Assembly: GCA_007116205.1 (NCBI GenBank) | Contig: SKIY01000081.1 | Coordinates: forward strand, 1-9,522 | Source of the DNA: Candidatus Izemoplasma sp. | GTDB taxonomy: Bacteria; Bacillota_I; Bacilli_A; Izemoplasmatales; Izemoplasmataceae | DNA: 9,522 bases | Reading direction: 5' to 3' | Shown here: piece by piece, positions 1 through 7,019 of the stretch | Layout: every line of letters starts with the position of its first letter | Position numbering within the stretch: position 1 is the stretch's first letter | Position numbers and translations under genes: made by a program | The notes under the pieces: model-generated | Seen by the model: the letters and a program-made list of their open reading frames with translations, nothing else | Database searches by the model: none | What the model was told of the DNA's origin: nothing

Positions 1-3
1 AAC

Positions 4-435
4 ATGGATAAAGTGAATAAAAAAATAACGGAAATTGTCGAATCACTAGATTATTTTCTGTATAACATTACTTTTGGCCCACGTGATGGGAATCAAGTTT
101 TAAGCGTTGAAATCGATCACGAAAACGGCATTAATATTGATGATTGTGTAAAAGTATCTGAAGCGATCAGTACCTATTTAGATGAGGTCGATCCGATTGA
201 ATCTTCATATAACTTAGAAGTAACAAGTGCAGGAGCTGAACGCGAACTGCGTACCCAAGATGAGATTGAAAGAGCCCATGGTAAGTTTGTTCATGTAGAA
301 ACCTTTGATCAACAATTCAATGGGACTTTAGAATCAATCAGCGAATCAAGCATTACGGTTCGTGAAAAAAATAAAAACACAACAACGATTTTAATGGCGG
401 ATATACAGTTTATTCGTCTTGCAATCGATTTGTAG
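4..435 (+). CDS. rimP: Ribosome maturation factor RimP
   Basis: Cytoplasmic factor needed for maturation of the 30S ribosomal subunit; in the known family it binds the free small subunit and helps S12 assembly. The 143-residue product matches RimP from end to end. An N-terminal alpha/beta domain carries the stretch GINIDDCVKVSEAIS (about residues 43-57) and the family hallmark LEVTSAGAER (about 71-80, usually LEVSSPGxxR). A C-terminal SH3-like beta domain follows from about residue 90. Length is normal (B. subtilis about 156). The ATG at position 4 fits the family start, but its ribosome-binding site lies outside the window, so the start is not proven. It is the first visible gene of the nusA operon and its TAG stop is embedded in the nusA Shine-Dalgarno sequence (TAGGAGG, 433-439), which suggests translational coupling. 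Confidence 0.95.
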   Translation: MDKVNKKITEIVESLDYFLYNITFGPRDGNQVLSVEIDHENGINIDDCVKVSEAISTYLDEVDPIESSYNLEVTSAGAERELRTQDEIERAHGKFVHVETFDQQFNGTLESISESSITVREKNKNTTTILMADIQFIRLAIDL

Positions 436-444
436 GAGGCTATT

Positions 445-1524
445 ATGCAAAGCAAAGAATTTTTCCAAGCATTAACAATGATTGCGGACACACGTGGACT
501 AGATAAAGCAAAAGTTTTAGAAGTTATGGAACGCGGATTACTAAACGCGGTAAAAAAAGAATTAGACTACAATGAAAACATTGTCATCGAATTCGATGAA
601 GAAAAAGATAGCATCAAAGTATTTGAAAACTTACTCGTCGTAAAAGAAGACCCTGAAAACGGGGAAATTAGTTTAGCAGATGCACGTAAACAGCGTAAAA
701 CGATTAAAGTTGGTGAGTTGCTGACACGCGAAGTTAAAATTAAAGACTTTGGCCGTATTGCCGCGGTAAGCGTAAAGCAAATATTAACCCAAGGCCTTAA
801 ACAGTTAGAACGCGAGAAAGTGTATGAAATATTCAAAAACCAAGAAAATGAAATGATTAACACAAAAATATCAGCCCTTAATAAAGAGTATGTTACTTTA
901 GATTTAGGACATGATTTAGAAACAAGTTTACCGAGAAAAGAGTTGCTTAAAAGTGATGCAGTTCGAATTGATGCAAAACTTAAAGTATATATTACAAAAG
1001 TTGAGATGACACCTAAAGGACCAAAAGTGTATGTCTCAAGAAACGATAAAAACCTTGTTAAACGTTTACTCGAACAAGTGACCCCTGAAATACAGGATGG
1101 AACCGTTGAAATTATGGGCCTTGCACGCGATGCAGGTGAACGTAGTAAAGTCGCAGTTTTCAGCCATGATGAAAACGTAGACCCAGTTGGTTCTGTCGTC
1201 GGATATAAGGGATCGCGCATCAATGAAGTTTTAGAAGCATTACAAGGAGAACGTATTGATATTTACGAGTGGTCAAAAGACCCTGTAGAATTAATTAGTA
1301 ATGCTTTAGAACCGGCTAAAATTATCGCGATCAATCCCAATCAAAAAGAAAAATCAGCAGTCGTTATTGTTCAAAATAAAGATTTCACAAGTGCGATCGG
1401 GTCTAAGGGACAAAATGTTCGTCTTGCAGCACAATCTAGTGGCTGGAAAATTGATATTAAAAGCGTAAACGACGCCGAAGAGATGGGTATTCACTACCGC
1501 CCAATTGAGGATAATAATGCCTAA
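445..1524 (+). CDS. nusA: Transcription termination/antitermination factor NusA
   Basis: NusA binds RNA polymerase and nascent RNA and modulates pausing, intrinsic termination and antitermination. The 359-residue protein has the usual order: an N-terminal polymerase-binding domain (about 1-125), an S1 domain (about 135-200), then two KH domains. KH1 carries DPVGSVVGYKGSRIN with its GxxG loop at 253-256. KH2 carries AIGSKGQNVRLAAQ with its GxxG loop at 319-322. There are no acidic C-terminal repeats, as in Bacillus (371 aa) and unlike E. coli (495 aa). The ATG at 445 follows a strong TAGGAGG nine bases after rimP. The 3' end overlaps the start of ylxR by 8 bases. KH1 has GYKG where GPRG or GMKG is more usual; this is a normal variation. 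Confidence 0.97.
   Translation: MQSKEFFQALTMIADTRGLDKAKVLEVMERGLLNAVKKELDYNENIVIEFDEEKDSIKVFENLLVVKEDPENGEISLADARKQRKTIKVGELLTREVKIKDFGRIAAVSVKQILTQGLKQLEREKVYEIFKNQENEMINTKISALNKEYVTLDLGHDLETSLPRKELLKSDAVRIDAKLKVYITKVEMTPKGPKVYVSRNDKNLVKRLLEQVTPEIQDGTVEIMGLARDAGERSKVAVFSHDENVDPVGSVVGYKGSRINEVLEALQGERIDIYEWSKDPVELISNALEPAKIIAINPNQKEKSAVVIVQNKDFTSAIGSKGQNVRLAAQSSGWKIDIKSVNDAEEMGIHYRPIEDNNA
1507..1519 (+). promoter_or_regulatory. RBS and start codon that fix the ylxR start
   Basis: GAGG at 1507-1510 lies six bases before ATG 1517. The frame could also be opened at TTG 1505, but that codon overlaps the Shine-Dalgarno itself and adds four residues that YlxR proteins do not have. ATG 1517 is therefore preferred. 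Confidence 0.75.
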
Positions 1525-1789
1525 AGCGCGTAAAACACCTTTACGTAAATGTGTCATTACGCAAGAACAACATCCCAAACAAGCCCTAATTCGCATTGTA
1601 AAAACCAAAGATAATCATGTTTTTGTTTATCTTAGTGGAAAAATGAATGGCCGCGGTTGCTATATAAAAAAACAACTTAGCATTGTCGATAAAGCACAAA
1701 AAACAAAGCGTATCGAAAAGCATCTCGGTGTCACCATCGACGACAGCATCTACGAAACCTTGAGACGATTGATTCGCGATGAAACCTAA
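1517..1789 (+). CDS. rnpM: YlxR/RnpM family RNA-binding protein (RNase P modulator)
   Basis: Small basic protein of 90 residues in the YlxR (DUF448) family. In B. subtilis the homologue, renamed RnpM, has been described as a modulator of RNase P; its place in the nusA operon is conserved. Visible family marks are TPLRKCVIT (7-15), LIRIV (24-28) and GKMNGRGCYI (41-50, usually NGRGAYL/I). The family's conserved Cys at 12 is kept, and a second Cys sits at 48 where Ala is common. Start chosen at ATG 1517 on Shine-Dalgarno spacing. It overlaps nusA by 8 bases (ATGCCTAA) and ylxQ by 11, so its translation is probably coupled to both. The family assignment is firm; the RNase P role is carried over from Bacillus. 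Confidence 0.92.
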   Translation: MPKARKTPLRKCVITQEQHPKQALIRIVKTKDNHVFVYLSGKMNGRGCYIKKQLSIVDKAQKTKRIEKHLGVTIDDSIYETLRRLIRDET

Positions 1790-2063
1790 TTATACACTAA
1801 ATAATCTTGGGTTAGCACTGCGCGCGAACAAGCTAATTCATGGTGAAGGATTGGTGTTATCGGCGTTGAAAAACCATCCAAAAGGCATTGTTTTTCTTGC
1901 CAATGATGCGGGTGAAAATATCACAGAAAAAATTAAAACAAAATGCAAGACATTTCATGTTGAACTAAATATGGAATATGACAGCGACGCACTATCAAAA
2001 GCGATTGGTAAATTAAACAGAAAAGTCATACTACTTACCGATCAGCGTTTTATCAAAAAATAG
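1779..2063 (+). CDS. rplGA: YlxQ, L7Ae/L30e-family RNA-binding protein
   Basis: A 94-residue single-domain protein of the ribosomal L7Ae/L30e/Gadd45 fold, the YlxQ (RplGA) type found in nusA operons. Family members bind kink-turn-like RNA. Recognisable parts are ALRANKLIHGEG (13-24; the usual form is RAGKLVSGEE, so the Gly before Lys is Asn here), GIVFLANDAGENITEKI (about 36-52, usually LVLLAEDASxNTxKKI) and AIGK near residue 65-68. The ATG at 1779 sits inside the end of ylxR (11-base overlap, ATGAAACCTAA). It has only a poor Shine-Dalgarno, and an in-frame stop lies just upstream, so initiation probably depends on ribosomes finishing ylxR. The cellular role of the family is still poorly defined. 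Confidence 0.9.
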   Translation: MKPNYTLNNLGLALRANKLIHGEGLVLSALKNHPKGIVFLANDAGENITEKIKTKCKTFHVELNMEYDSDALSKAIGKLNRKVILLTDQRFIKK

Positions 2064-2075
2064 TAACACACATAG

Positions 2076-2094
2076 AAAGAGGTGATTTTTGATG
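2076..2094 (+). promoter_or_regulatory. RBS and start codon that fix the infB start
   Basis: AAAGAGGTGAT at 2076-2086 lies five to six bases before ATG 2092. The TTG at 2089 just upstream and in frame would be too close to it. The 28-base gap after ylxQ holds only this site; no promoter or terminator is visible there. Confidence 0.8.
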
Positions 2095-3939
2095 TCAGAA
2101 ACAAAACGTAAAAAGAACATCAAAAAACAACGGAAAACGACAGAAACACGTGCTAAAAACATCCCCGTGAAAAGTGCCACAGCGGAAGCATCAACCACGC
2201 TTATTTATAAACCGAATATGACCGTGGGTGATTTTGCTGAAGCGATTAACAAACCGGTTTCTATAGTTATTAAAAAAGCTATGGGCCTTGGTATTATGGC
2301 CACCCAAAACCAATCTTTAGATCGTGATACAGCAGAACTCATCGCTTTAGAGTTTGGGAAAGAACTTGAAGACGAAGTGATTACAGACCCGACACGGTTT
2401 GAACAATTCGTAATCGAAGAAGATGAAAAGAACCTTGTTGAACGTCCACCCGTTGTCACCATCATGGGTCATGTTGACCATGGGAAAACAACACTTCTAG
2501 ATACCATCCGTAGCGCACGCGTTACTGAAGGGGAAGCAGGTGGAATTACCCAACACATCGGTGCTTATCAGTACCGCAAAAACAATCAAGCAATTACGTT
2601 TATCGATACGCCCGGCCATGCCGCGTTTACTGAAATGCGTGCTCGTGGTGCATCAATCACTGATATTACGATTTTAGTAGTGGCTGCTGATGATGGTGTG
2701 ATGCCGCAAACACGCGAAGCAATCGACCATGCAAAAGCCGCAGGGTGTCCAATTATCGTTGCCGTAAATAAAATGGACCGTCCAGGGGCGAATCCAGATA
2801 AAGTAAAACAAGAGTTAGCAGAGTTCAATCTCATCCCAGAAGACTGGGGTGGAAAAACCATCTTTGTCGAACTGTCTGCCTTAAAAGGTGAAGGCATTGA
2901 TGACTTACTTGAAATGATTTTACTAACAGCTGAAGTTGAGCAGTTTACTGCAAATCCTAACCGTTTAGCAACCGGAACGGTCATCGAGTCTAAGCTCGAT
3001 AAAGGCCGCGGTCCAGTTGCAACGCTACTCGTTCAAAACGGAACATTAAGAGCTGGCGATATTATTGTTGTTGGGGATACATATGGACGCGTTAGAACGA
3101 TGCAAGATGACTTAGGGCAAACACTAGAAAATGTTACCCCGAGTACTGCTGTAGAGATTACTGGTCTTTCTGATGTACCTCAGGCAGGGGATCGCTTTAT
3201 GGTGTTTAATGATGAAAAAGAAGCACGACAAATATCTGAACAACGTACCCATCGAACATGGCGTGAAGAATTAGGCGTATCAAAAGCAATGAGTTTAGAT
3301 GAAATGTTTGCAAATGCACAAGAAGGTGACATAAAAGAACTGCGTGTCATCATCAAAGGCGACACACATGGTTCAATTGAAGCTTTAAAATCTTCCTTAG
3401 AAACCATTGATGTTGAAGGAGCAAAAATTGAAGTCATCCGTGCAAGCGTCGGAACCATCACAGAAACAGATGTAACATTAGCGCTTGCTTCAAGTGGGAT
3501 TATTATCGGATTCAACGTTAGACCGAATGCCGTTGTTCGTGACGCTGCGAATGCGCAAGGCGTCGATATTCGCCTTTACAATATAATATACAAAGCCATC
3601 GAAGATATCGAACTTGCGATGACAGGATTATTAGACCCAGAATTCAAAGAAATCGTTACCGGACAAGCAGAAGTGCGCGACACTTTTAAAATCTCAAAAG
3701 TAGGGACCATCGCAGGGTGTTATGTTACTGATGGCCATATCGAACGTAACGCATTAGTGCGTGTTGTTCGCGACGGTGTCGTTGTTTATGAAGGGAAACT
3801 CTCTAGTTTAAAACGCTTCAAAGATGATGTTAAAGAAGTCCGTCAAGGCTACGAATGTGGTATGATGGTAGAAAACTTCAATGACATTAAAACAGGAGAC
3901 GTTATTGAAGGATCAGTCATGAAGGAGGTTAAACGTTAA
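2092..3939 (+). CDS. infB: Translation initiation factor IF-2
   Basis: GTPase that places fMet-tRNA on the 30S subunit and drives 50S joining. The product is 615 residues, short for IF2 (B. subtilis about 716) because the N-terminal extension is reduced to a Lys/Arg-rich stretch (1-40) and one IF2N domain (about 43-90, MTVGDFAEAINKP). The G domain is intact: G1 GHVDHGKT at 126-133, G2 region GGITQHIGAY near 147-156, G3 DTPGH at 172-176, G4 NKMD at 226-229, G5 SAL at 262-264. Domains II, III (C1) and the fMet-tRNA-binding C2 domain follow, with GYECGM near the C-terminus. In Bacillus ylxP lies between infB and rbfA; here rbfA follows directly, overlapping by one base. Start chosen at ATG 2092, not TTG 2089. 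Confidence 0.98.
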   Translation: MSETKRKKNIKKQRKTTETRAKNIPVKSATAEASTTLIYKPNMTVGDFAEAINKPVSIVIKKAMGLGIMATQNQSLDRDTAELIALEFGKELEDEVITDPTRFEQFVIEEDEKNLVERPPVVTIMGHVDHGKTTLLDTIRSARVTEGEAGGITQHIGAYQYRKNNQAITFIDTPGHAAFTEMRARGASITDITILVVAADDGVMPQTREAIDHAKAAGCPIIVAVNKMDRPGANPDKVKQELAEFNLIPEDWGGKTIFVELSALKGEGIDDLLEMILLTAEVEQFTANPNRLATGTVIESKLDKGRGPVATLLVQNGTLRAGDIIVVGDTYGRVRTMQDDLGQTLENVTPSTAVEITGLSDVPQAGDRFMVFNDEKEARQISEQRTHRTWREELGVSKAMSLDEMFANAQEGDIKELRVIIKGDTHGSIEALKSSLETIDVEGAKIEVIRASVGTITETDVTLALASSGIIIGFNVRPNAVVRDAANAQGVDIRLYNIIYKAIEDIELAMTGLLDPEFKEIVTGQAEVRDTFKISKVGTIAGCYVTDGHIERNALVRVVRDGVVVYEGKLSSLKRFKDDVKEVRQGYECGMMVENFNDIKTGDVIEGSVMKEVKR

Positions 3940-4274
3940 TGTCAAAACATGCACGTTTAGAATCAAGTATATTGCGTAGTCTAACAAAAATTCTACGTGA
4001 AGAAGTTAAAGACCCTGCAGTAGGCTTTGTAACGCTCACTGCCGTAAAACTAACCAATGACTTATCATATCTAACGATTTTTTATACCGCGTTAGATAAA
4101 GCAAAAAAAGAAGAAACGATTAAAGCACTAGAACGCTCGAAAGCGTTTATTAGAAATCGGATTGGAAAACATGTTGATATGCGTAAGCTACCAGCACTTG
4201 TCTTCAAATATGATGAATCTTTAGATCGCGGAAATGAAATTGAATCAGGACTTAAAAAAGTCATTAAAGACTAA
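3939..4274 (+). CDS. rbfA: 30S ribosome-binding factor RbfA
   Basis: RbfA is a KH-fold protein that binds the immature 30S subunit and helps 16S rRNA 5'-end maturation. The 111-residue product covers the family from RLESSILRSLTKILREEVKDP (6-26, first 20 residues compare well) through GFVTLTAVKLTNDL (about 29-42) to the C-terminal YDESLDRGNEIE (about 92-103). The usual interhelical A-x-G segment reads ERSKAFIRNRIG here. Start is ATG 3939 within TAATG, sharing one base with the infB stop. A near-perfect AAGGAGGT at 3922-3929, inside infB, precedes it by nine bases. It is the last gene of the operon; truB and ribF, which often follow in Bacillota, are absent and a terminator follows six bases later. 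Confidence 0.95.
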   Translation: MSKHARLESSILRSLTKILREEVKDPAVGFVTLTAVKLTNDLSYLTIFYTALDKAKKEETIKALERSKAFIRNRIGKHVDMRKLPALVFKYDESLDRGNEIESGLKKVIKD

Positions 4275-4279
4275 TTATC

Positions 4280-4308
4280 AAAAAGGCGACAGAATTTGTC
4301 GCCTTTTT
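4280..4308 (+). terminator. Intrinsic terminator closing the rimP-rbfA operon
   Basis: Perfect inverted repeat: AAAAAGGCGACA (4280-4291), loop GAATT, TGTCGCCTTTTT (4297-4308). The stem is 12 bp with a GC-rich heart and its own A/T tracts at the base, so the 3' T run acts as the U-tract. It begins six bases after the rbfA stop. Confidence 0.93.
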
Positions 4309-4320
4309 AAAAACCAAACA

Positions 4321-4329
4321 TGCTATAAT
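4321..4329 (+). promoter_or_regulatory. Extended -10 promoter for uvrC
   Basis: TGCTATAAT: a perfect TATAAT (4324-4329) preceded by the TG of an extended -10 element (4321-4322). No convincing -35 hexamer is seen at 16-18 bp spacing (bases 4300-4307 lie in the terminator T-rich arm), which fits an extended -10 promoter. The predicted start of transcription is about 4335-4337, leaving a leader of only about 15-17 bases that begins at the Shine-Dalgarno (GAGAGGAGGG, 4337-4346). No SOS (LexA/DinR) box is visible nearby. Confidence 0.75.
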
Positions 4330-4351
4330 AAGCTATGAGAGGAGGGTTATC

Positions 4352-6115
4352 ATGATAAAAGACAGATTAAAAAATGTCCCCCCAAAACCAGGGTCTTATC
4401 AAATGATCGATGCTTATGGAAACATAATCTATGTCGGTAAAGCAAAAAACCTAAAAAGTCGATTAACAACGTACTTCACCGGTTCACACGATTACAAAAC
4501 AACAAAAATGATCCAAGCCATTGATCATTTCGATTATATCGTTACCAACACCGAACTAGAAGCCCTCATCTTAGAAATTGATTTAATCAAAAAATATCAC
4601 CCGCGTTACAATATTTTACTCACCGATGACAAATCATACCCTTACATCGAAATCACCGAAGAAAAACACCCTAAACTCGTCGTTACACGGACATTAAACA
4701 AAACCAAAAAACATTTATTCGGACCGTACCCCAATGTACGAGCTGCAAGAGATACGTTGCATATATTAAACAAGTTGTATCCGCTTCGAAAATGTCACAA
4801 ACTCCCAAAAGAACCGTGTTTATATTATCACCTTGGACAATGTCTAGCACCTTGTATCCATAAAGTAGATACACAAACGTATACCGACATCAAACGAAAA
4901 ATCACCCGGTTTTTAAAAGGAGAAACAAAAGCCGTTATCGACGATTTAAAATTAAAAATGCAAGACGCTTCAGACAATTTAGAGTATGAACGCGCACAAG
5001 AATATAAAACGACAATTGAAAACATCGAAACAACCACAAAAAAACAAGCCGTTAATCTCAACGATTTAACCGATCGTGATATTATTGCGACACAATACGA
5101 TAAAGACCACATCGCAGTAGAAATCTTTTTTATTCGCAGTGGCAAAATTGCCGCAAGAGAAAAAAAGCTTATGCCCTATTACTTAGACCCTATCGATTCA
5201 GCATTAGAATATTTAATCCAGTTTTACCAAGTTTATCCAGTTCCAAAAGAAATATTAACCAACCAAGAAACCGCATTTAAACCATTGTCAGAACTGTTTA
5301 AAACAGCACTAAAAATACCTAAACGCGGCGCTAAAAAACAGCTACTAGATCTTGCAATACTCAATGCAACACAACAATTAACTGAAGAAAGTAAGCGCAT
5401 CGAACAACAAACCGAAAAAACGTTTGGTGCACTAGATGAACTTGCAGAACTGCTTAATATTCCAACACCTTATCATATTGAGGCTTTTGATAACTCGCAT
5501 TTGTTTGGCAGTTTTCCAGTGAGTAGTATGGTCGTCTTTAAAAATGCTAAGCCCTCAAAAAAAGACTACCGGAAATACAAACTATCAACCGATAAAGTAC
5601 AATCTGGCGATACAGAGCAAATGCACGAAGTATTATACAGACGTTTCCAGCGCATGCTCTATGAAGACCAACCACGACCGAATCTCATCTTAGTCGATGG
5701 CGGCATTCATCAACTTAACGCAGCTAAAGCAGTATTAGACAGCTTAGATTTATCAATACCGGTCGCAGGATTAGTTAAAAATAAACAGCATAAAACCAGT
5801 CATTTAATCGATCAAGAAGATAATGAAATTGAAATACTTCAACAATCGAATCTCTTTAACCTACTAACGTATATTCAAGAAGAAGCACACCGGTTTGCAG
5901 TGAACTTTCACAAAGATTTAAGAAACAAAGGATTTTACTCAACGATACTTGATACTATTGAAGGTGTCGGTGAAGTAACCAAGAAAAAACTCTTGAAACA
6001 TTTCAAAACTATTGAAGCAATGCGAAAAGCTAGTTATAATGATTATAGTGCCCTTGGAATCCCTAAGCGCACCATCAAAAACATTCAAAAAGCACTTGAA
6101 GAAGAAAAAAGGTGA
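4352..6115 (+). CDS. uvrC: Excinuclease ABC subunit C (UvrC)
   Basis: Dual nuclease of nucleotide excision repair; with UvrB on damaged DNA it cuts 3' and 5' of the lesion. The 587-residue protein is full length. The N-terminal GIY-YIG nuclease has GSY 14-16, YVG 27-29, R37 and E75. A cysteine set C148, C156, C164, C168 matches the cluster reported to bind 4Fe-4S in E. coli UvrC. A UVR (UvrB-binding) helix pair lies at about 195-230. The RNase H-like C-terminal nuclease keeps D380 (AFDNSH), D449 (VDGG) and H513 (EEAHRF). Helix-hairpin-helix motifs (IEGVGEVTKKKLLKHF) end the protein. Start ATG 4352 follows AGGAGGG by five bases. It stops with TGA, evidence that TGA is not read as Trp. It is the first gene of its own transcription unit. 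Confidence 0.98.
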   Translation: MIKDRLKNVPPKPGSYQMIDAYGNIIYVGKAKNLKSRLTTYFTGSHDYKTTKMIQAIDHFDYIVTNTELEALILEIDLIKKYHPRYNILLTDDKSYPYIEITEEKHPKLVVTRTLNKTKKHLFGPYPNVRAARDTLHILNKLYPLRKCHKLPKEPCLYYHLGQCLAPCIHKVDTQTYTDIKRKITRFLKGETKAVIDDLKLKMQDASDNLEYERAQEYKTTIENIETTTKKQAVNLNDLTDRDIIATQYDKDHIAVEIFFIRSGKIAAREKKLMPYYLDPIDSALEYLIQFYQVYPVPKEILTNQETAFKPLSELFKTALKIPKRGAKKQLLDLAILNATQQLTEESKRIEQQTEKTFGALDELAELLNIPTPYHIEAFDNSHLFGSFPVSSMVVFKNAKPSKKDYRKYKLSTDKVQSGDTEQMHEVLYRRFQRMLYEDQPRPNLILVDGGIHQLNAAKAVLDSLDLSIPVAGLVKNKQHKTSHLIDQEDNEIEILQQSNLFNLLTYIQEEAHRFAVNFHKDLRNKGFYSTILDTIEGVGEVTKKKLLKHFKTIEAMRKASYNDYSALGIPKRTIKNIQKALEEEKR

Positions 6116-6123
6116 TTACCGTG
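6108..6123 (+). promoter_or_regulatory. RBS and GTG start that fix the exonuclease start
   Basis: AAAGGTGA (6108-6115) contains the uvrC TGA stop and sits five bases before GTG 6121. The in-frame GTG at 6112 lies inside this Shine-Dalgarno and could not use it, so GTG 6121 is the better start. Confidence 0.7.
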
Positions 6124-7005
6124 CATCAGCATTACGGAACGATTAAACATATTGATATCGATGAACGCACCGTTATCATAAAGCGTCGAAACCGCAAACA
6201 AAAAATATATTTCCAACGCGCCATGTTTCAACACTACCTCAAATACTTACACCCCAATAATATCCTTGTATATGCTTTAAAGGTTCGTGAGCACCCGAAC
6301 AAACCCTATCAAAAGTACACCGTAAAAGATGTCTATAAAATCGTTAAAAAATCACCGCGTAAAACGATTACCTTGTATAGCTATAAAAGCATTGTCAAAC
6401 AAACCCAAGCATTCATTAACTCCCTTGATTACAAACTATTTTTAGATTTAGAAATGAGCATGCATCCATACCACGTACAAAAAGATTTTATTCAAGAAGT
6501 TATCCAAGCAGGGTATGTTCTTGTTGATAAAAACGATAACGTTGTTGAAACATATAAACGTTTTATTCAACCAACAAAACACAGAACCCTTACCAAACGC
6601 ACCTTAAAATTTCTTAAAATTAATCAAGAAGATGTCGACCAAGGCGTTCCGTATAAAACATTTTATGAAACATTTAAAAATATTTTAAAAACGTACAGTC
6701 CAGCCATCATCGTTTGGGGAAAAAACGATCATCTTGCCCTACAAGAAACCTCAGATGTGAACGATTTACCTGGGTTTGATCAAGCCTCACGATTCATCAA
6801 TTTATTAAAACTCCATAAAAATGTCTTTCGTTTAAAAAATGATTTAGGCCTCATCACCGCTTATCAACTCTACGGGTATGAAGCAGACAAACAAACCCAT
6901 GATGCTTTAGAAGATGCGTTGATGACCATGCATATTTTTCAAGGTTTTAAAGCCTATTTAAACAGTAAACTTGAAATCGATTTTTCAAAATTACCAAAAC
7001 ATTAA
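6121..7005 (+). CDS. DEDDh 3'-5' exonuclease (ERI-1/KapD-like) with extra N-terminal domain
   Basis: Protein of 294 residues from GTG 6121. Residues about 103-285 form an RNase T/DnaQ-like exonuclease domain: FLDLEMS gives D109 and E111 (Exo I), WGKND gives D203 (Exo II), and THDALEDA gives H260 and D265 (Exo III, H-x4-D). All five DEDDh metal and general-base positions are present, so an active 3'-5' exonuclease is likely. The DLE form of Exo I and the long insert to the second motif resemble the ERI-1/3'hExo/KapD group, which acts on RNA or DNA. Residues 1-95 are a basic, beta-rich stretch (YGTIKHIDIDERTVIIKRR at 5-23) that I cannot assign; an OB- or SH3-like nucleic-acid-binding barrel is a guess. 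The gene follows uvrC with no gap beyond a shared RBS, so it is co-expressed. Substrate unknown. Confidence 0.85.
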   Translation: MHQHYGTIKHIDIDERTVIIKRRNRKQKIYFQRAMFQHYLKYLHPNNILVYALKVREHPNKPYQKYTVKDVYKIVKKSPRKTITLYSYKSIVKQTQAFINSLDYKLFLDLEMSMHPYHVQKDFIQEVIQAGYVLVDKNDNVVETYKRFIQPTKHRTLTKRTLKFLKINQEDVDQGVPYKTFYETFKNILKTYSPAIIVWGKNDHLALQETSDVNDLPGFDQASRFINLLKLHKNVFRLKNDLGLITAYQLYGYEADKQTHDALEDALMTMHIFQGFKAYLNSKLEIDFSKLPKH

Positions 7006-7019
7006 GTAGGAGTGGTGAT

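Noticed and set aside
567..1223. Long minus-strand open frame (218 codons) inside nusA
   Set aside because: It lies wholly antisense to a clear nusA, is rich in Ser, Thr and Leu as expected of a reverse shadow of A-rich codons, has no RBS and matches no family.
2586..2984. Minus-strand open frames inside infB (also 3180-3515)
   Set aside because: They are antisense to conserved IF2 domains and show no RBS or recognisable protein features.
4275..4351. Riboswitch or small RNA in the rbfA-uvrC gap
   Set aside because: The gap is fully accounted for by a terminator, an extended -10 promoter and a Shine-Dalgarno; there is no room for an aptamer.
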